Part shown: one piece after another, positions 32,352 to 40,855 of the stretch | How the letters are laid out: every line of letters begins with the position of its first letter | Position numbering within the stretch: position 1 is the stretch's first letter | Assembly: GCA_003566155.1 (NCBI GenBank) | Contig: PXEP01000024.1 | Location: 1 to 59,317, forward strand | Length of the DNA stretch: 59,317 nt | From: Candidatus Acetothermia bacterium | GTDB taxonomy: Bacteria > Bipolaricaulota > Bipolaricaulia > Bipolaricaulales > Bipolaricaulaceae | Reading direction: 5' to 3' | Made by a program: the position numbers and the translations under genes | Notes under the pieces: model-generated | What the model was told of the DNA's origin: nothing | The model's database searches: none | Seen by the model: the letters and a program-made list of their open reading frames with translations, nothing else

Positions 32352-33697
32352 AGACCACTCACCGCCTCCACGCGCAATACACGCTGTGTGTTCTCCCTCA
32401 CCTTATGGTGCTCTGACAGGCGCACTCCCGCCACCCACAGTATGTCCCTCTGATCGCAGACCAGCGGCCAGGTGTCTCGTAGGTGCCGGGGTACGCCGGC
32501 CTTGGACATCAGATGGCTCACACGTACATGTTGTTCCATCCCCAGCGGGCGGAGCCTGTCGCCGGGCCGACGGGTGCGCACAACCAGCGGGAGCGACAAT
32601 GTGTCAAGGTCAAGATGAGCCACCCAAGGACCGTGGCTTTCGGGATTGACTGTTGGGGATTCCAGCGCCGTGCGGATCGACCAGCCTACCTCCGAAAGTT
32701 GGGTCTCGCCCGGAACAGGCAGCCGGTACTCGTAGGCCCGGTCTGGGCTAGCTCTGCCAAAGTGCAGTTCACCTCTGTGCACCCACGCTCGCAGCCCGCG
32801 CGGAAGATAGGCTTCACCAGAGCGATTTGTGCACAGTTTCCATAGAGCTTCCACATGTGCCTTGCTCGGTTTGCGGTCCTCGCCCAAAGCGTCGGCGGCT
32901 GCCTGCCTTAGCGTAAGCCGCTGCACCTGTGGCGGCAAGGAGCATAGTTTGTCCAAGGCAAGGCCATGCTCTGTCTCTACAAAAGCCAGACCCTGACGAG
33001 CCGCCCACTGCAGTGCCTGTTGAGCTTCCTCCCACAGGTGGGCGCTGCGGGCGAGTGCTTGTTCCGCTTTCGGGTTGAACCTCTCCAGCTGTGGGAGGAG
33101 TTCTTTGCGTACGGCATTTCGCGTGTAGCGCAGATCCTGATTTGTGGGGTCCTCTCGGAACGGCAGGTCGTGCGCGTGGCAGAACTCGTGTGTTTGGCTG
33201 CGCGAACAGTCCACCAGAGGTCTGATATAGGGTTCCCGTACGGGGGGGAGGCCGCGCAAACCTGCAGGCCCGGCCCCGCGGAGCAGGTGAAGAAGCACGG
33301 TTTCGGCGAGGTCCGTCCTGGTGTGCCCGAGTGCAATCGAGTGTGCATCAACCAGGGCGGCGATCCGCTCCAAAAAAGCGTATCTGGCGTGGCGTGCTGC
33401 TTCCTCAAGGTTGCCCCTGCGACCGCGCAAAGAAGGGACATCTACCCGCTCTTCGTGGAGCGGGATCTCCAAATCCTGGCAGGCGATACGGACGACTGCC
33501 GCGTCTTCAGGGCTGTCTTCACGAATACAGTGGTCCAGGTGCGCTGCAGTGAGCGTAAGGCCCAGGTCGTGGCGTAGCCAGAACAGTGCATACAGCATAG
33601 CGATAGAGTCTGCGCCTCCGGAGACCGCAACCACAACGTGCTGTGGGGGGTCTACCATTCCCCAGTGGGCGACCGTCGCCCGGACTTGACTCAACAT
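32348..33697 (-). CDS. tilS: tRNA(Ile)-lysidine synthetase
   Basis: Modifies C34 of the CAU-anticodon tRNA-Ile to lysidine with ATP. A 449-residue N-type ATP-pyrophosphatase with VAVSGGADSIAML as P-loop, HLDHCIRED, GNLEEAARHARYAFL, LGHTRTDLAETVLL and RPLVDCSRSQTHEFC. The C-terminal half carries the TilS-specific and C-terminal domains (TRRPGDRLRPLGM). It lies between yebC and rseP on one minus-strand operon. Confidence 0.93.
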   Translation of the reverse strand: MLSQVRATVAHWGMVDPPQHVVVAVSGGADSIAMLYALFWLRHDLGLTLTAAHLDHCIREDSPEDAAVVRIACQDLEIPLHEERVDVPSLRGRRGNLEEAARHARYAFLERIAALVDAHSIALGHTRTDLAETVLLHLLRGAGPAGLRGLPPVREPYIRPLVDCSRSQTHEFCHAHDLPFREDPTNQDLRYTRNAVRKELLPQLERFNPKAEQALARSAHLWEEAQQALQWAARQGLAFVETEHGLALDKLCSLPPQVQRLTLRQAAADALGEDRKPSKAHVEALWKLCTNRSGEAYLPRGLRAWVHRGELHFGRASPDRAYEYRLPVPGETQLSEVGWSIRTALESPTVNPESHGPWVAHLDLDTLSLPLVVRTRRPGDRLRPLGMEQHVRVSHLMSKAGVPRHLRDTWPLVCDQRDILWVAGVRLSEHHKVRENTQRVLRVEAVSGL

Positions 33698-33735
33698 GGG
33701 TTCAACCCCCAGCGCAGCGGCATCGGAGAGCGGGG

Positions 33736-34491
33736 TCAGCCTGCCTCGACCTGAGCTAGAATCTCGTCGGGTATGTCGAAGTTGGACATTACATCCTGGA
33801 CATCATCCTGCTCGTCCAACTCGTTGAGAAGTCTAAGCACACGCTCGGCCTCTCTCCCGCCCACGGGAATGGTGGCCTTCGGCTCCCAAGTAATCTCGGC
33901 CCGTTCCACCGAAATGCCATTCTCTCTTAGTCCGTCCCGCAAGCGTGCCACCTCTGTAGGTTCTGTACGGAAGGTGATCCCACCTTCCTCCTCAGCAAAA
34001 TCATCGGCACCGTGTTCGATGGCCAACAGGACCAACTCTTCCTGCTCCAGGCCGTCGGGATACGCGTCCACCCGTACGATGCCCCGCCGCTCGAACTGCC
34101 ATGCCACACAACCCTCGGTGCCTAGGGAACCTCCGTGACTGTCGAACACCCGACGTACGGCAGCGGCAGTGCGGTTACGGTTGTCGGTAAGGGAGCGAAC
34201 CAGGATGGCTACGCCGCCGGGACCGTAACCCTCGTAGAATACCTCTTCCAGCTGAACAGCGCCGTCCTCCCCGGTAGCCCGCCTGATGGCGCGTTCGACA
34301 TTGTCCTTAGGGACATTGGCCTCTCTTGCCCTTTCCATAGCCGAGGCTAGCGTGGGATTGGTCTCGGGGTTTGGGTCGTCCCGCGCGGCCACCATGATCT
34401 CCCGGGTCAACCGGGCGAACAGGTTGGAGCGCTTCTTGTCCTGGCGCTCTTTGCGGTATTTGATGTTGGCCCACTTGGAGTGCCCTGCCAT
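33736..34491 (-). CDS. yebC: YebC/PmpR family protein
   Basis: A 251-residue protein of the universal YebC family: AGHSKWANIKYRKERQDKKR at the start, ERAIRRATGEDG and YEGYGPGGVAILV in the middle. Family members were named transcription regulators; YebC and its paralogue have more recently been linked to translation of proline-rich stretches on the ribosome. ATG 34491 is preceded by GCAGGA. It begins the yebC-tilS-rseP unit, 108 bases from the divergent Sir2 gene. Confidence 0.95.
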   Translation of the reverse strand: MAGHSKWANIKYRKERQDKKRSNLFARLTREIMVAARDDPNPETNPTLASAMERAREANVPKDNVERAIRRATGEDGAVQLEEVFYEGYGPGGVAILVRSLTDNRNRTAAAVRRVFDSHGGSLGTEGCVAWQFERRGIVRVDAYPDGLEQEELVLLAIEHGADDFAEEEGGITFRTEPTEVARLRDGLRENGISVERAEITWEPKATIPVGGREAERVLRLLNELDEQDDVQDVMSNFDIPDEILAQVEAG

Positions 34492-34599
34492 AATTCCTGC
34501 CTTTCCCGATTTTCCGATGATGTCAACAAGATGATAAGCGCCCCTTCGAGGACTGACAACCGCTGTTGAACGCGGCGTAGCGCCGATGGAAACTAGTGT

Positions 34600-35373
34600 A
34601 TGGCATTGAACCCAGGAGATGTACGCCGAGCCGCACAGCTTATCGCCGAGGCCGAAAGGGGATGGGCGCTGACCGGGGCAGGGTTGAGCACATCTTCTGG
34701 GATTCCGGACTTTCGGGGGCCGGGTGGACTATGGCAGCGCTACGATGTTGAGCAGGTCTCAACTGTGGAAGGACTCAGACGGGATCCCGAGCGTTTTTTC
34801 AGCTTCTGGATGGAACGTTTTGAACGCATGCGCCAGGCCGCGCCGAACTACGCGCACCGATATCTGGCCAGTCTAGAGCAGCGCGGGAGACTGGCGGGCG
34901 TGATCACCCAGAACATCGATGGTCTCCACCAGTCTGCCGGGTCCCAGCGGGTGGTGGAAGTGCATGGCCACGTGCGAAGTGGTAGTTGTTTGGATTGCAC
35001 GCAGTCCTACTCGTTCGATTGGGTCGCCGGGGAGGCCAGGGCTAAGGGCGCGGCGTGGTGTCCGTGCGGCGGACCGGTGAAGCCCGACGTAGTACTGTTT
35101 GGGGAGCAACTTCCGCCGGCCATGGAGGAGGCGTTGCGGGCCATACAGGATGCGGACCTGTTGTTGGTGTTGGGTACTTCCCTTACCGTATGGCCGGTGG
35201 CCGGCCTCGTGCCACAGGCCAGCGCGTGGAGGGTGCCGGTGGTGATGGTGAACAACCAACCGACCGAGTACGACGGGCTGGCAGAGGTAGTCCTGCGGGG
35301 GGATGTGGAAGAGGCGTGCAGGTTGTTGAGTCACCTGGGTGAAGGGCGTGGGGCCGCCGATGACGAAAGCTAG
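34600..35373 (+). CDS. Sir2-family NAD-dependent deacylase (CobB-like)
   Basis: Removes acyl groups from protein lysines at the cost of NAD, releasing nicotinamide. The 257-residue protein has [20 protein letters not shown] (residues 26-45), ITQNIDGLH, the catalytic His in [10 protein letters not shown], a zinc knuckle CLDC plus CPCGG (the last two Cys only one residue apart), LFGEQLP and [13 protein letters not shown]. In acetogens acetyl-CoA and acetyl-phosphate can acetylate lysines, so a deacetylase is fitting. The gene overlaps the pncC-like gene by 14 bases. No ribosome site precedes ATG 34600. Confidence 0.92.
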   Translation: MALNPGDVRRAAQLIAEAERGWALTGAGLSTSSGIPDFRGPGGLWQRYDVEQVSTVEGLRRDPERFFSFWMERFERMRQAAPNYAHRYLASLEQRGRLAGVITQNIDGLHQSAGSQRVVEVHGHVRSGSCLDCTQSYSFDWVAGEARAKGAAWCPCGGPVKPDVVLFGEQLPPAMEEALRAIQDADLLLVLGTSLTVWPVAGLVPQASAWRVPVVMVNNQPTEYDGLAEVVLRGDVEEACRLLSHLGEGRGAADDES

Positions 35374-35869
35374 CGGGATCCTTAGCGAGGCCGGCCTGTG
35401 GCTGGCTATTGCCGAATCGTGTACAGGAGGACTGTTGGGCGCCCGTCTGACCGATAGACCTGGGGCATCGGCATTCTTCCGGGGTGGGGTGGTGGCTTAC
35501 GCCGATTGGGTCAAGCGGAAGCTGCTTGAGGTACCGGAGGTTGTGCTGCGTGAGCACGGAGCGGTCTCGGCCGAGTGCGCCCGGGCTATGGCCGAGGGGG
35601 TCCGGAGGCTGTTTTCCGTGGACCTTGGGGTGTCGGTAACGGGGATTGCCGGGCCGCAGGGCGGGAGTGCATGCAAACCGGTTGGGCTTGTGTACACTGC
35701 ATTGGCGGCGAAACAGGGACCTGTTTGGGTACGAGAGTTTCGCTTCTGCGGGGACCGGGCACATATCAGGACTCAGGCGGTCGATGCGGCACTGGAATTG
35801 TTGATGGAAGCGCTTTCCCACAACGCGCGGAGCGAAACCAGACGTGCCCGGTGGCAGGCGGACTCGTGA
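35360..35869 (+). CDS. pncC: CinA C-terminal domain protein (NMN deamidase-like, PncC)
   Basis: A 169-residue stand-alone CinA C-terminal domain. [50 protein letters not shown] and [10 protein letters not shown] are all diagnostic; members hydrolyse nicotinamide mononucleotide to nicotinate mononucleotide for NAD recycling. Overlap with the Sir2 gene makes sense, since both handle the NAD cycle. ATG 35360 is chosen; an in-frame GTG at 35339 is possible. Confidence 0.88.
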   Translation: MTKASGILSEAGLWLAIAESCTGGLLGARLTDRPGASAFFRGGVVAYADWVKRKLLEVPEVVLREHGAVSAECARAMAEGVRRLFSVDLGVSVTGIAGPQGGSACKPVGLVYTALAAKQGPVWVREFRFCGDRAHIRTQAVDAALELLMEALSHNARSETRRARWQADS

Positions 35870-35896
35870 GTTGGCAGCCATGGGAACGGTAACTCA

Positions 35897-36961
35897 ATGA
35901 ACATCCGGAGAAGGTTTGTATTCGCCGGTCTTGTCTTGGGAGGGGCGTTTCTTTTGGGGGGAGCCATCTACCTCAGTGGACCGGCTAGGGTATGGGAACA
36001 AGTCCGCGCGGTCGGTGTGTGGGGAATACTGGCCATTTCCGGCAACCTGTTGTTCGTGTTTGTGTGTTGGATGTTAAGCTGGTCCGTGCTGCTTCGCTCG
36101 GCCGGCATTCGTGTTCCTTGGCGCACCTTGGTCGGTTCGTTGGTTGGGGGGTTCGCCGTGGGCTATATCACACCGTCCATGCACCTTGGGGGCGAACCGT
36201 TGCGAGCATACGCGGTTTCCGAGCGAACCGGTGTTCCGATGGCCGTGGTGATGGCCACGGTGGTGCTGGAAAGACTGCTGGCTGCGGTGGCGCTGATTGC
36301 CATCGCGGCGATGGGAGGGGCCTTTGTCTTGGCTTCCGGCGATGTGGAAGCCAGTCACAAACAGGCGATAGCTTCTGGCCTTGGTGTCACCGCCGTTGTT
36401 GTTGCCGTGGCGCTCTTGTCGTTTGTTCGCGATTGGCGCCTGCTGTCGAATGTGTTACGCATTGTGGCCCGGCGGCTCCCGGGGCGTGAGCGGCTCATGC
36501 GGGCCGCGGCGCGGGTGGCCGAAACGGAACGGGAAATTCACCAGGCGCTTCGGTTCCGGCGCAGCCATGCGACCCTGGCGTTCGGCCTGCAGCTTCTGCT
36601 TGTGTTCCTAAACTTCCTGCGGCCGCAGGTATTTTTCTTTTTCACCCAAAGAACCGTGTTCTCATTAGGAGAGTTGTCGTTGTATTTCACGCTCAATGTT
36701 TTCCTAACGACGATCTTCTGGATCACTCCTGGAGGGTTGGGGATTGCGGAGGGAGGGAGAATCGGTATCTTCAAATTGTTAGGGATCGAGGCCAGTGGAG
36801 CGGTGGCGTTCTCCGTCGTGTATCGGTTCGTGGAGCTGCTGGTGGTGGGTGCCGGATTGGCGTTGCTGCTGCGGTGGAGTGCTATACGGGTCCGGCGGGC
36901 GCTTGCCGGTGCCGGGGAAGGACGACTAAAAGCGCCAAGAGGTGATGATGATGAGACTTAG
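35897..36961 (+). CDS. Flippase-like membrane protein (LPG synthase TM/UPF0104 family)
   Basis: A 354-residue protein with about eight hydrophobic helices. PSMHLGGEPLRAYAVSERTG and FWITPGGLGIAEGGRIGIF are conserved marks of the lysylphosphatidylglycerol synthetase TM/AglD family, thought to move lipids or lipid-linked intermediates. It lacks the catalytic aminoacyl-transfer domain. It starts 27 bases after pncC, and its end overlaps the next gene. Function beyond the family is not inferred. Confidence 0.82.
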   Translation: MNIRRRFVFAGLVLGGAFLLGGAIYLSGPARVWEQVRAVGVWGILAISGNLLFVFVCWMLSWSVLLRSAGIRVPWRTLVGSLVGGFAVGYITPSMHLGGEPLRAYAVSERTGVPMAVVMATVVLERLLAAVALIAIAAMGGAFVLASGDVEASHKQAIASGLGVTAVVVAVALLSFVRDWRLLSNVLRIVARRLPGRERLMRAAARVAETEREIHQALRFRRSHATLAFGLQLLLVFLNFLRPQVFFFFTQRTVFSLGELSLYFTLNVFLTTIFWITPGGLGIAEGGRIGIFKLLGIEASGAVAFSVVYRFVELLVVGAGLALLLRWSAIRVRRALAGAGEGRLKAPRGDDDET

Positions 36962-37517
36962 GATAATCGCGATGACGATGGCGGTCGTCGCTGCATGCTC
37001 AGCGGCGGCATGGGCGCAGGTCGAACTGGACGAGTTCCCATCAGGTACCACGGAGATGTCCTGGCGGCTGACAGGAGAGAACATCCCTCCTGAGCAGACG
37101 ATCAGGTTGACCGTGATCCGGGAGGGGGATGAGTACGAGCTGGGGTTACAGGTTAGTGCCCGGGGAGCGGCGGAGGAACTGGGGTTACTCGGGTTCTTGG
37201 GTTCGGCATTTGGCATACAGGCCCCCGGGGCTGAAGTGGACCTCAGTGTGGTATCAACGTTGCTCCGCAGGCCGGAACGCTTGGAGGTGGGCGCCGATTA
37301 CCATCTGCCTGGTGGAAGATTGTTCACAGTCCGTGAGCGGACAGAGATCGCAGGAGTGCTGTGCTTGGTCGGCGAATACAAGGAGCCTGGCTCTGCCCGA
37401 GTAGTGGAGATCGGAATAGCCCTTGAGGACCCTGTCTACTTCTTGCCGCTGGTCCGGGTTACCCGAAACAGTGAGCTGCAGATGGAAATGGAGCTTGTAG
37501 AGTACATCAGGCCATGA
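36951..37517 (+). CDS. Secreted protein of unknown function
   Basis: A 188-residue protein with a signal peptide (MRLRIIAMTMAVVAACSAAAWAQ) and a mature part rich in beta-strand-like sequence and acidic residues; I recognise no family. AAGAGGTG precedes a run of GTG/ATG codons (36942, 36945, 36948, 36951); 36951 is chosen for spacing. The stop overlaps the ATG of the ABC ATPase by ATGA, so it is probably a partner of that LolD/MacB-like transporter, perhaps its substrate or a periplasmic adaptor. Confidence 0.7.
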   Translation: MRLRIIAMTMAVVAACSAAAWAQVELDEFPSGTTEMSWRLTGENIPPEQTIRLTVIREGDEYELGLQVSARGAAEELGLLGFLGSAFGIQAPGAEVDLSVVSTLLRRPERLEVGADYHLPGGRLFTVRERTEIAGVLCLVGEYKEPGSARVVEIGIALEDPVYFLPLVRVTRNSELQMEMELVEYIRP

Positions 37518-38194
37518 AAGAAGCGCTGGTCTCCCTCCGCGGGGTCAGCAAAACCTACCGCCTGGGAGAGATCGACGTTCCCGCCGTTCGCGGGGTCAGC
37601 TTAGACATATGGCGGGGGGAATTCGTTGCGTTGATGGGCCCGTCAGGTTCGGGCAAAACAACCCTGCTGCATCTGGTTGGCCTGCTCGATCGTCCCAGTT
37701 CGGGACAGCTGGTGTGGAACGGCAGGGAGGTTGCGGCCCTGAGCGAGGGGAGACTGGCCGAGCTCAGAGGGCGACACATTGGGTTTGTATTCCAGACGTT
37801 CAACTTACTTCCAGGCCTGAGTGCGCGGGACAACGTGGAGTTTCCGCTTATCTTCCAAGGGATGCCGGCTAGGCGACGCAGGAAACGAGCGGAGGAGATG
37901 TTGGAAAGGCTCGGCCTTGCGGATCGGGCGTCCCATCGTCCGGGACAGCTTTCGGGCGGTCAACAACAGAGGGTGGCGTTGGCCCGCGCGCTTGCGGTCG
38001 AACCGCAGATGATCCTGGCCGATGAACCGACAGGCAACCTGGACAGTCAATCCGGGCAAGAGGTTATGGGGATGCTGCATATGCTGGCGAGCGAAGGACG
38101 GAGCGTATTGTTGGTCACACACGATCCGGAGGCAGCTGAGTATGCCCCTCAGGTCCTGCGTATGCGGGACGGAACGCTGGAGCACGGAGCATGA
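37514..38194 (+). CDS. LolD/MacB-type ABC ATP-binding protein
   Basis: A 226-residue ATPase with Walker A GPSGSGKTT, FVFQTFNLLPGLSARDNVEFPL (typical of LolD/MacB/FtsE-like members), signature LSGGQQQRVALARAL, Walker B ILADEPTGNLD and THD. It works with the FtsX-like permease that overlaps it by ATGA. Such pairs do mechanotransmission rather than classic transport: lipoprotein release, antimicrobial peptide resistance or adhesion to efflux proteins. Confidence 0.92.
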   Translation: MKEALVSLRGVSKTYRLGEIDVPAVRGVSLDIWRGEFVALMGPSGSGKTTLLHLVGLLDRPSSGQLVWNGREVAALSEGRLAELRGRHIGFVFQTFNLLPGLSARDNVEFPLIFQGMPARRRRKRAEEMLERLGLADRASHRPGQLSGGQQQRVALARALAVEPQMILADEPTGNLDSQSGQEVMGMLHMLASEGRSVLLVTHDPEAAEYAPQVLRMRDGTLEHGA

Positions 38195-39375
38195 TACGTG
38201 ATCTGCTCCTGCTGGCGGTCGGTAACGTCTTCCGTCGGCGGCTACGGTCGTGGCTGACGGTGATCGGTATCCTCATTGGTACCGCTGCTGTGGTGGCCCT
38301 GATCTCTGTGGGCCAGGGACTGGAGCAGAGCGTCATCGCGCAGGTGAGGCGGGTTGCCGGGTACAACACACTGCTCATCAGCCCCAGGGGAGGACTGGGT
38401 GGAAGGTTCCAGGCGGATGCCGAGGAAGTACGCAAACTTCCTGGGGTGATGGAGGTCATGCCCGTGCGTACGGAGATGGCGTTTGTGGATGGTCCAGCGC
38501 GGCGTGGGATCATGCCCCTGGTGGGATATACGGCGGCGATGGAGACGTTTCTGGCAGATCTGGATATCGGCCATGTCGCAGGCCGCGGCCTGCAGGCGCG
38601 GGCCGAGGCAGTGTTGGGGAACCGCACAGCCAGGGCAGTTGGAGCTGAACCAGGAACCACAGTGATGATCGAGGACAAGGCGTTCGAAGTTGTGGGCGTG
38701 CTGGCGCCTACTGAAGGACACACGGGGCTTGCGGGCATGGCAGGCATCCCTATCACCGACGGGATATTCGTCCTGTACGAGGATTTACGCGAACTGTTTC
38801 CAGGCCCCAATTTGGTGCAGTACGTGATGATAAGACTGGTGCCGGGTGCCGATGTGGTGATGGTAAGGGAGGATGTGCGACGTACTTTGGTAGAGTCCGG
38901 TACCACCGGAGCGCAGATGACCAGCTTTGCTGACATCACTGAGGGAATCAGTTCCATCTTGGCCGGGGTTCAGGCCTTCTTGGCCGGGATCGCCGGCATT
39001 TCGCTCCTAGTAGGGGGCGTAGGGGTGATGAACACGATGTACACGGCCGTTTTGGAACGCACTCGGGAGGTGGGGCTGGCCAAGGCGGTGGGTGCAAAAC
39101 GTAGGCACATTCTGTGGATCTTTTTGTTCGAGTCAGGCCTGATGGGCGTGGTCGGGGGCGCTTTGGGATTGCTGGCTGGGTTTGGGCTTGCTTGGGGGGC
39201 TGTGAGGGTTGCGGGGAGAGCGTTCGACTTCGAAGGGGTGTTCGCTCCGGTGTTCAGCGTGGAGTTAGCGCTGGGGGCGCTATTGTTCTCGTTCTTGGTC
39301 GGTGCGGCATCCGGTGTGTTGCCGGCTATGCGGGCCTCGCGTCTGCCGCCTGCAGATGCCTTGCGTCATGAGTGA
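38191..39375 (+). CDS. MacB/LolC-type FtsX-like permease
   Basis: A 394-residue membrane protein with the MacB topology: one N-terminal helix (SWLTVIGILIGTAAVVALISVG), a periplasmic domain of about 200 residues, then three helices from about residue 265 (GIAGISLLVGGVGVMNTMYTAVLERTREVGLAKAVG is the FtsX-domain signature, read in parts). It partners the ATPase upstream. The 3' end overlaps the convergent ftsX gene by ten bases. Confidence 0.92.
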   Translation: MIRDLLLLAVGNVFRRRLRSWLTVIGILIGTAAVVALISVGQGLEQSVIAQVRRVAGYNTLLISPRGGLGGRFQADAEEVRKLPGVMEVMPVRTEMAFVDGPARRGIMPLVGYTAAMETFLADLDIGHVAGRGLQARAEAVLGNRTARAVGAEPGTTVMIEDKAFEVVGVLAPTEGHTGLAGMAGIPITDGIFVLYEDLRELFPGPNLVQYVMIRLVPGADVVMVREDVRRTLVESGTTGAQMTSFADITEGISSILAGVQAFLAGIAGISLLVGGVGVMNTMYTAVLERTREVGLAKAVGAKRRHILWIFLFESGLMGVVGGALGLLAGFGLAWGAVRVAGRAFDFEGVFAPVFSVELALGALLFSFLVGAASGVLPAMRASRLPPADALRHE

Positions 39376-40184
39376 TGGTGTCGCGGTGGGTATCCGAGCA
39401 GTGCGCCCAGCAACCCCAGCAGCAGGGCCACCAATATGCCTATCGCTGTAGCCATCGGTCCGCCCGTTTCGAGCGCCGGTGCAGCGTCAAGTACGACGGG
39501 GACCTGCTGAGCCCAGGCCCATACTCCCCAGTAGCAGCCGAGGTATAGCGCTGCGCCGGTCAGCCCAACGAGCGCCCCGGCCGCAAGGAACGGCAGTCGC
39601 AGCACTGACTCGCGCAATCCTGTCTGCCTAAGCAGCGCCAGCTCGTTGTTCCACCGCGAGGCCATCGCCGCCATGGACCAGCGTGCGAGGACTACTGTAG
39701 CCGCCAACGCTCCCACCAAACCAATCAGCGCTCCTATTCGCGAGGCTGGTGGAAGGCGGGGAGGAGGTGTAAGCGTGCGTCGCAGTTGTTCCACTCCAGC
39801 TACCCCATCAGCAGCAGCCATTCGGTCTTCCACCTCTATCCGGGCCTGCTCATCTTCTACATGTAACACCAATGCCCGCCGCTGTATCTCTTTGGGTTCG
39901 TTCTCACCCACGAACCTGAACCCCTGGTGCGAGACCTCTGGCCATCTCCAGGCTTCCCACGCCAGGCGGTTAATGTCGTCCTCCGACAGGTCTCGCTCGA
40001 GGTAGGCAAGGACTATCAGTTGGGTCTCCGGCTGGCGTGCTTCCTCGTGGTCGGGGAGCAGAACCACAGCAGTCCCTGCCAACAGCACCGCAGCGATGGC
40101 CACGGACCACGCTGCCCCCCTGCCAACAGCCCCGAGCAACGCTCGCAGTCCGTCCCAGACGATGAACCCCAGTCCGGCTTTCAC
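39366..40184 (-). CDS. ftsX: FtsX-like cell-division permease
   Basis: A 272-residue protein with the FtsX arrangement: one N-terminal helix (SVAIAAVLLAGTAVVLLP), a periplasmic domain of about 100 residues with LIVLAYLERDLSEDDINRLA and a VAGVEQLRR turn, then three helices (ALIGLVGALAATVVLARW onward). FtsX couples the cytoplasmic ATPase FtsE to cell-wall hydrolases. It overlaps ftsE by four bases. The usual four-helix core and cytoplasmic coupling segment (RWNNELALLRQTGL) are in place. Confidence 0.82.
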   Translation of the reverse strand: MKAGLGFIVWDGLRALLGAVGRGAAWSVAIAAVLLAGTAVVLLPDHEEARQPETQLIVLAYLERDLSEDDINRLAWEAWRWPEVSHQGFRFVGENEPKEIQRRALVLHVEDEQARIEVEDRMAAADGVAGVEQLRRTLTPPPRLPPASRIGALIGLVGALAATVVLARWSMAAMASRWNNELALLRQTGLRESVLRLPFLAAGALVGLTGAALYLGCYWGVWAWAQQVPVVLDAAPALETGGPMATAIGILVALLLGLLGALLGYPPRHHHS

Positions 40185-40855
40185 AACACCGCCTCCTGTC
40201 GGAGCCGCACGACCGTTCCCTGGGGGGCAACCTGGACCAGGCTACGCGCCGGTTCGCTGTCCCGAGCGGTGAGCACCAACGCCGTACCCGCGCTGCGCAC
40301 ACCGTGCAAGAGCTCAAGGATCGTTTCCTGTCCATCAGTCCCCAGATCGCGCAGCGGGTCGTCGCATAGGAGCAATGGGGGCTCGGTAACCATCGCCGAA
40401 GCCAGCGCCAGCTGCTTGTGTTGGAGGGGGGAAAGCTCCTCCGCCAGCGATTGGTCCTCCTCCTCCAGGCGGGCCAGTTGCAAGGCCCTGTTGACCAGAT
40501 CCGGCATTTCCTCCAGGGGTGTGGCCAGGGCCCTCAGTTTGAACTCCAGGTTGTCCAGAACTGTTCTATGCGAGAGTATGGCGGGCTGCTCCGGCATGTA
40601 CCCCACGCGGCGTCGCAGTTGTGTGACTTTCGTAGGGGAAAGGCGGGCAACGTTTCGTCCGAGCATCAAGATCTGTCCTCCACTGGGCGTCAGTTCCCGA
40701 AGCAGGAGCTTCAGGAGCACAGTCTTTCCCGAAGATGCCGGGCCTACCACCAGGGCAGTCCCGTCGCGGGGAACCCCGAACGAAACATCGTCCAGGACAA
40801 GAATGCCCTCGCCGGTGGCGAACCGGAGCCCCGAAACCTGCAGTATTACATCCAT
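40181..40855 (-). CDS. ftsE: FtsE-like ABC ATPase with degenerate motifs
   Basis: A 224-residue ABC ATPase in the ftsE position directly before ftsX. Walker A is intact (GPASSGKT, residues 38-45) and the Q-loop region VGYMPEQPAIL is recognisable. The signature reads LSPLQ (141-145) instead of LSGGQ/E, the Walker B end is LLLCDD (161-166) with Asp where the catalytic Glu should be, and Arg198 sits where the switch His is expected (TARD versus ATHD). Known FtsE needs ATP hydrolysis to drive hydrolases, so this protein may bind but hydrolyse poorly. It overlaps prmC by ten bases. Confidence 0.82.
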   Translation of the reverse strand: MDVILQVSGLRFATGEGILVLDDVSFGVPRDGTALVVGPASSGKTVLLKLLLRELTPSGGQILMLGRNVARLSPTKVTQLRRRVGYMPEQPAILSHRTVLDNLEFKLRALATPLEEMPDLVNRALQLARLEEEDQSLAEELSPLQHKQLALASAMVTEPPLLLCDDPLRDLGTDGQETILELLHGVRSAGTALVLTARDSEPARSLVQVAPQGTVVRLRQEAVL

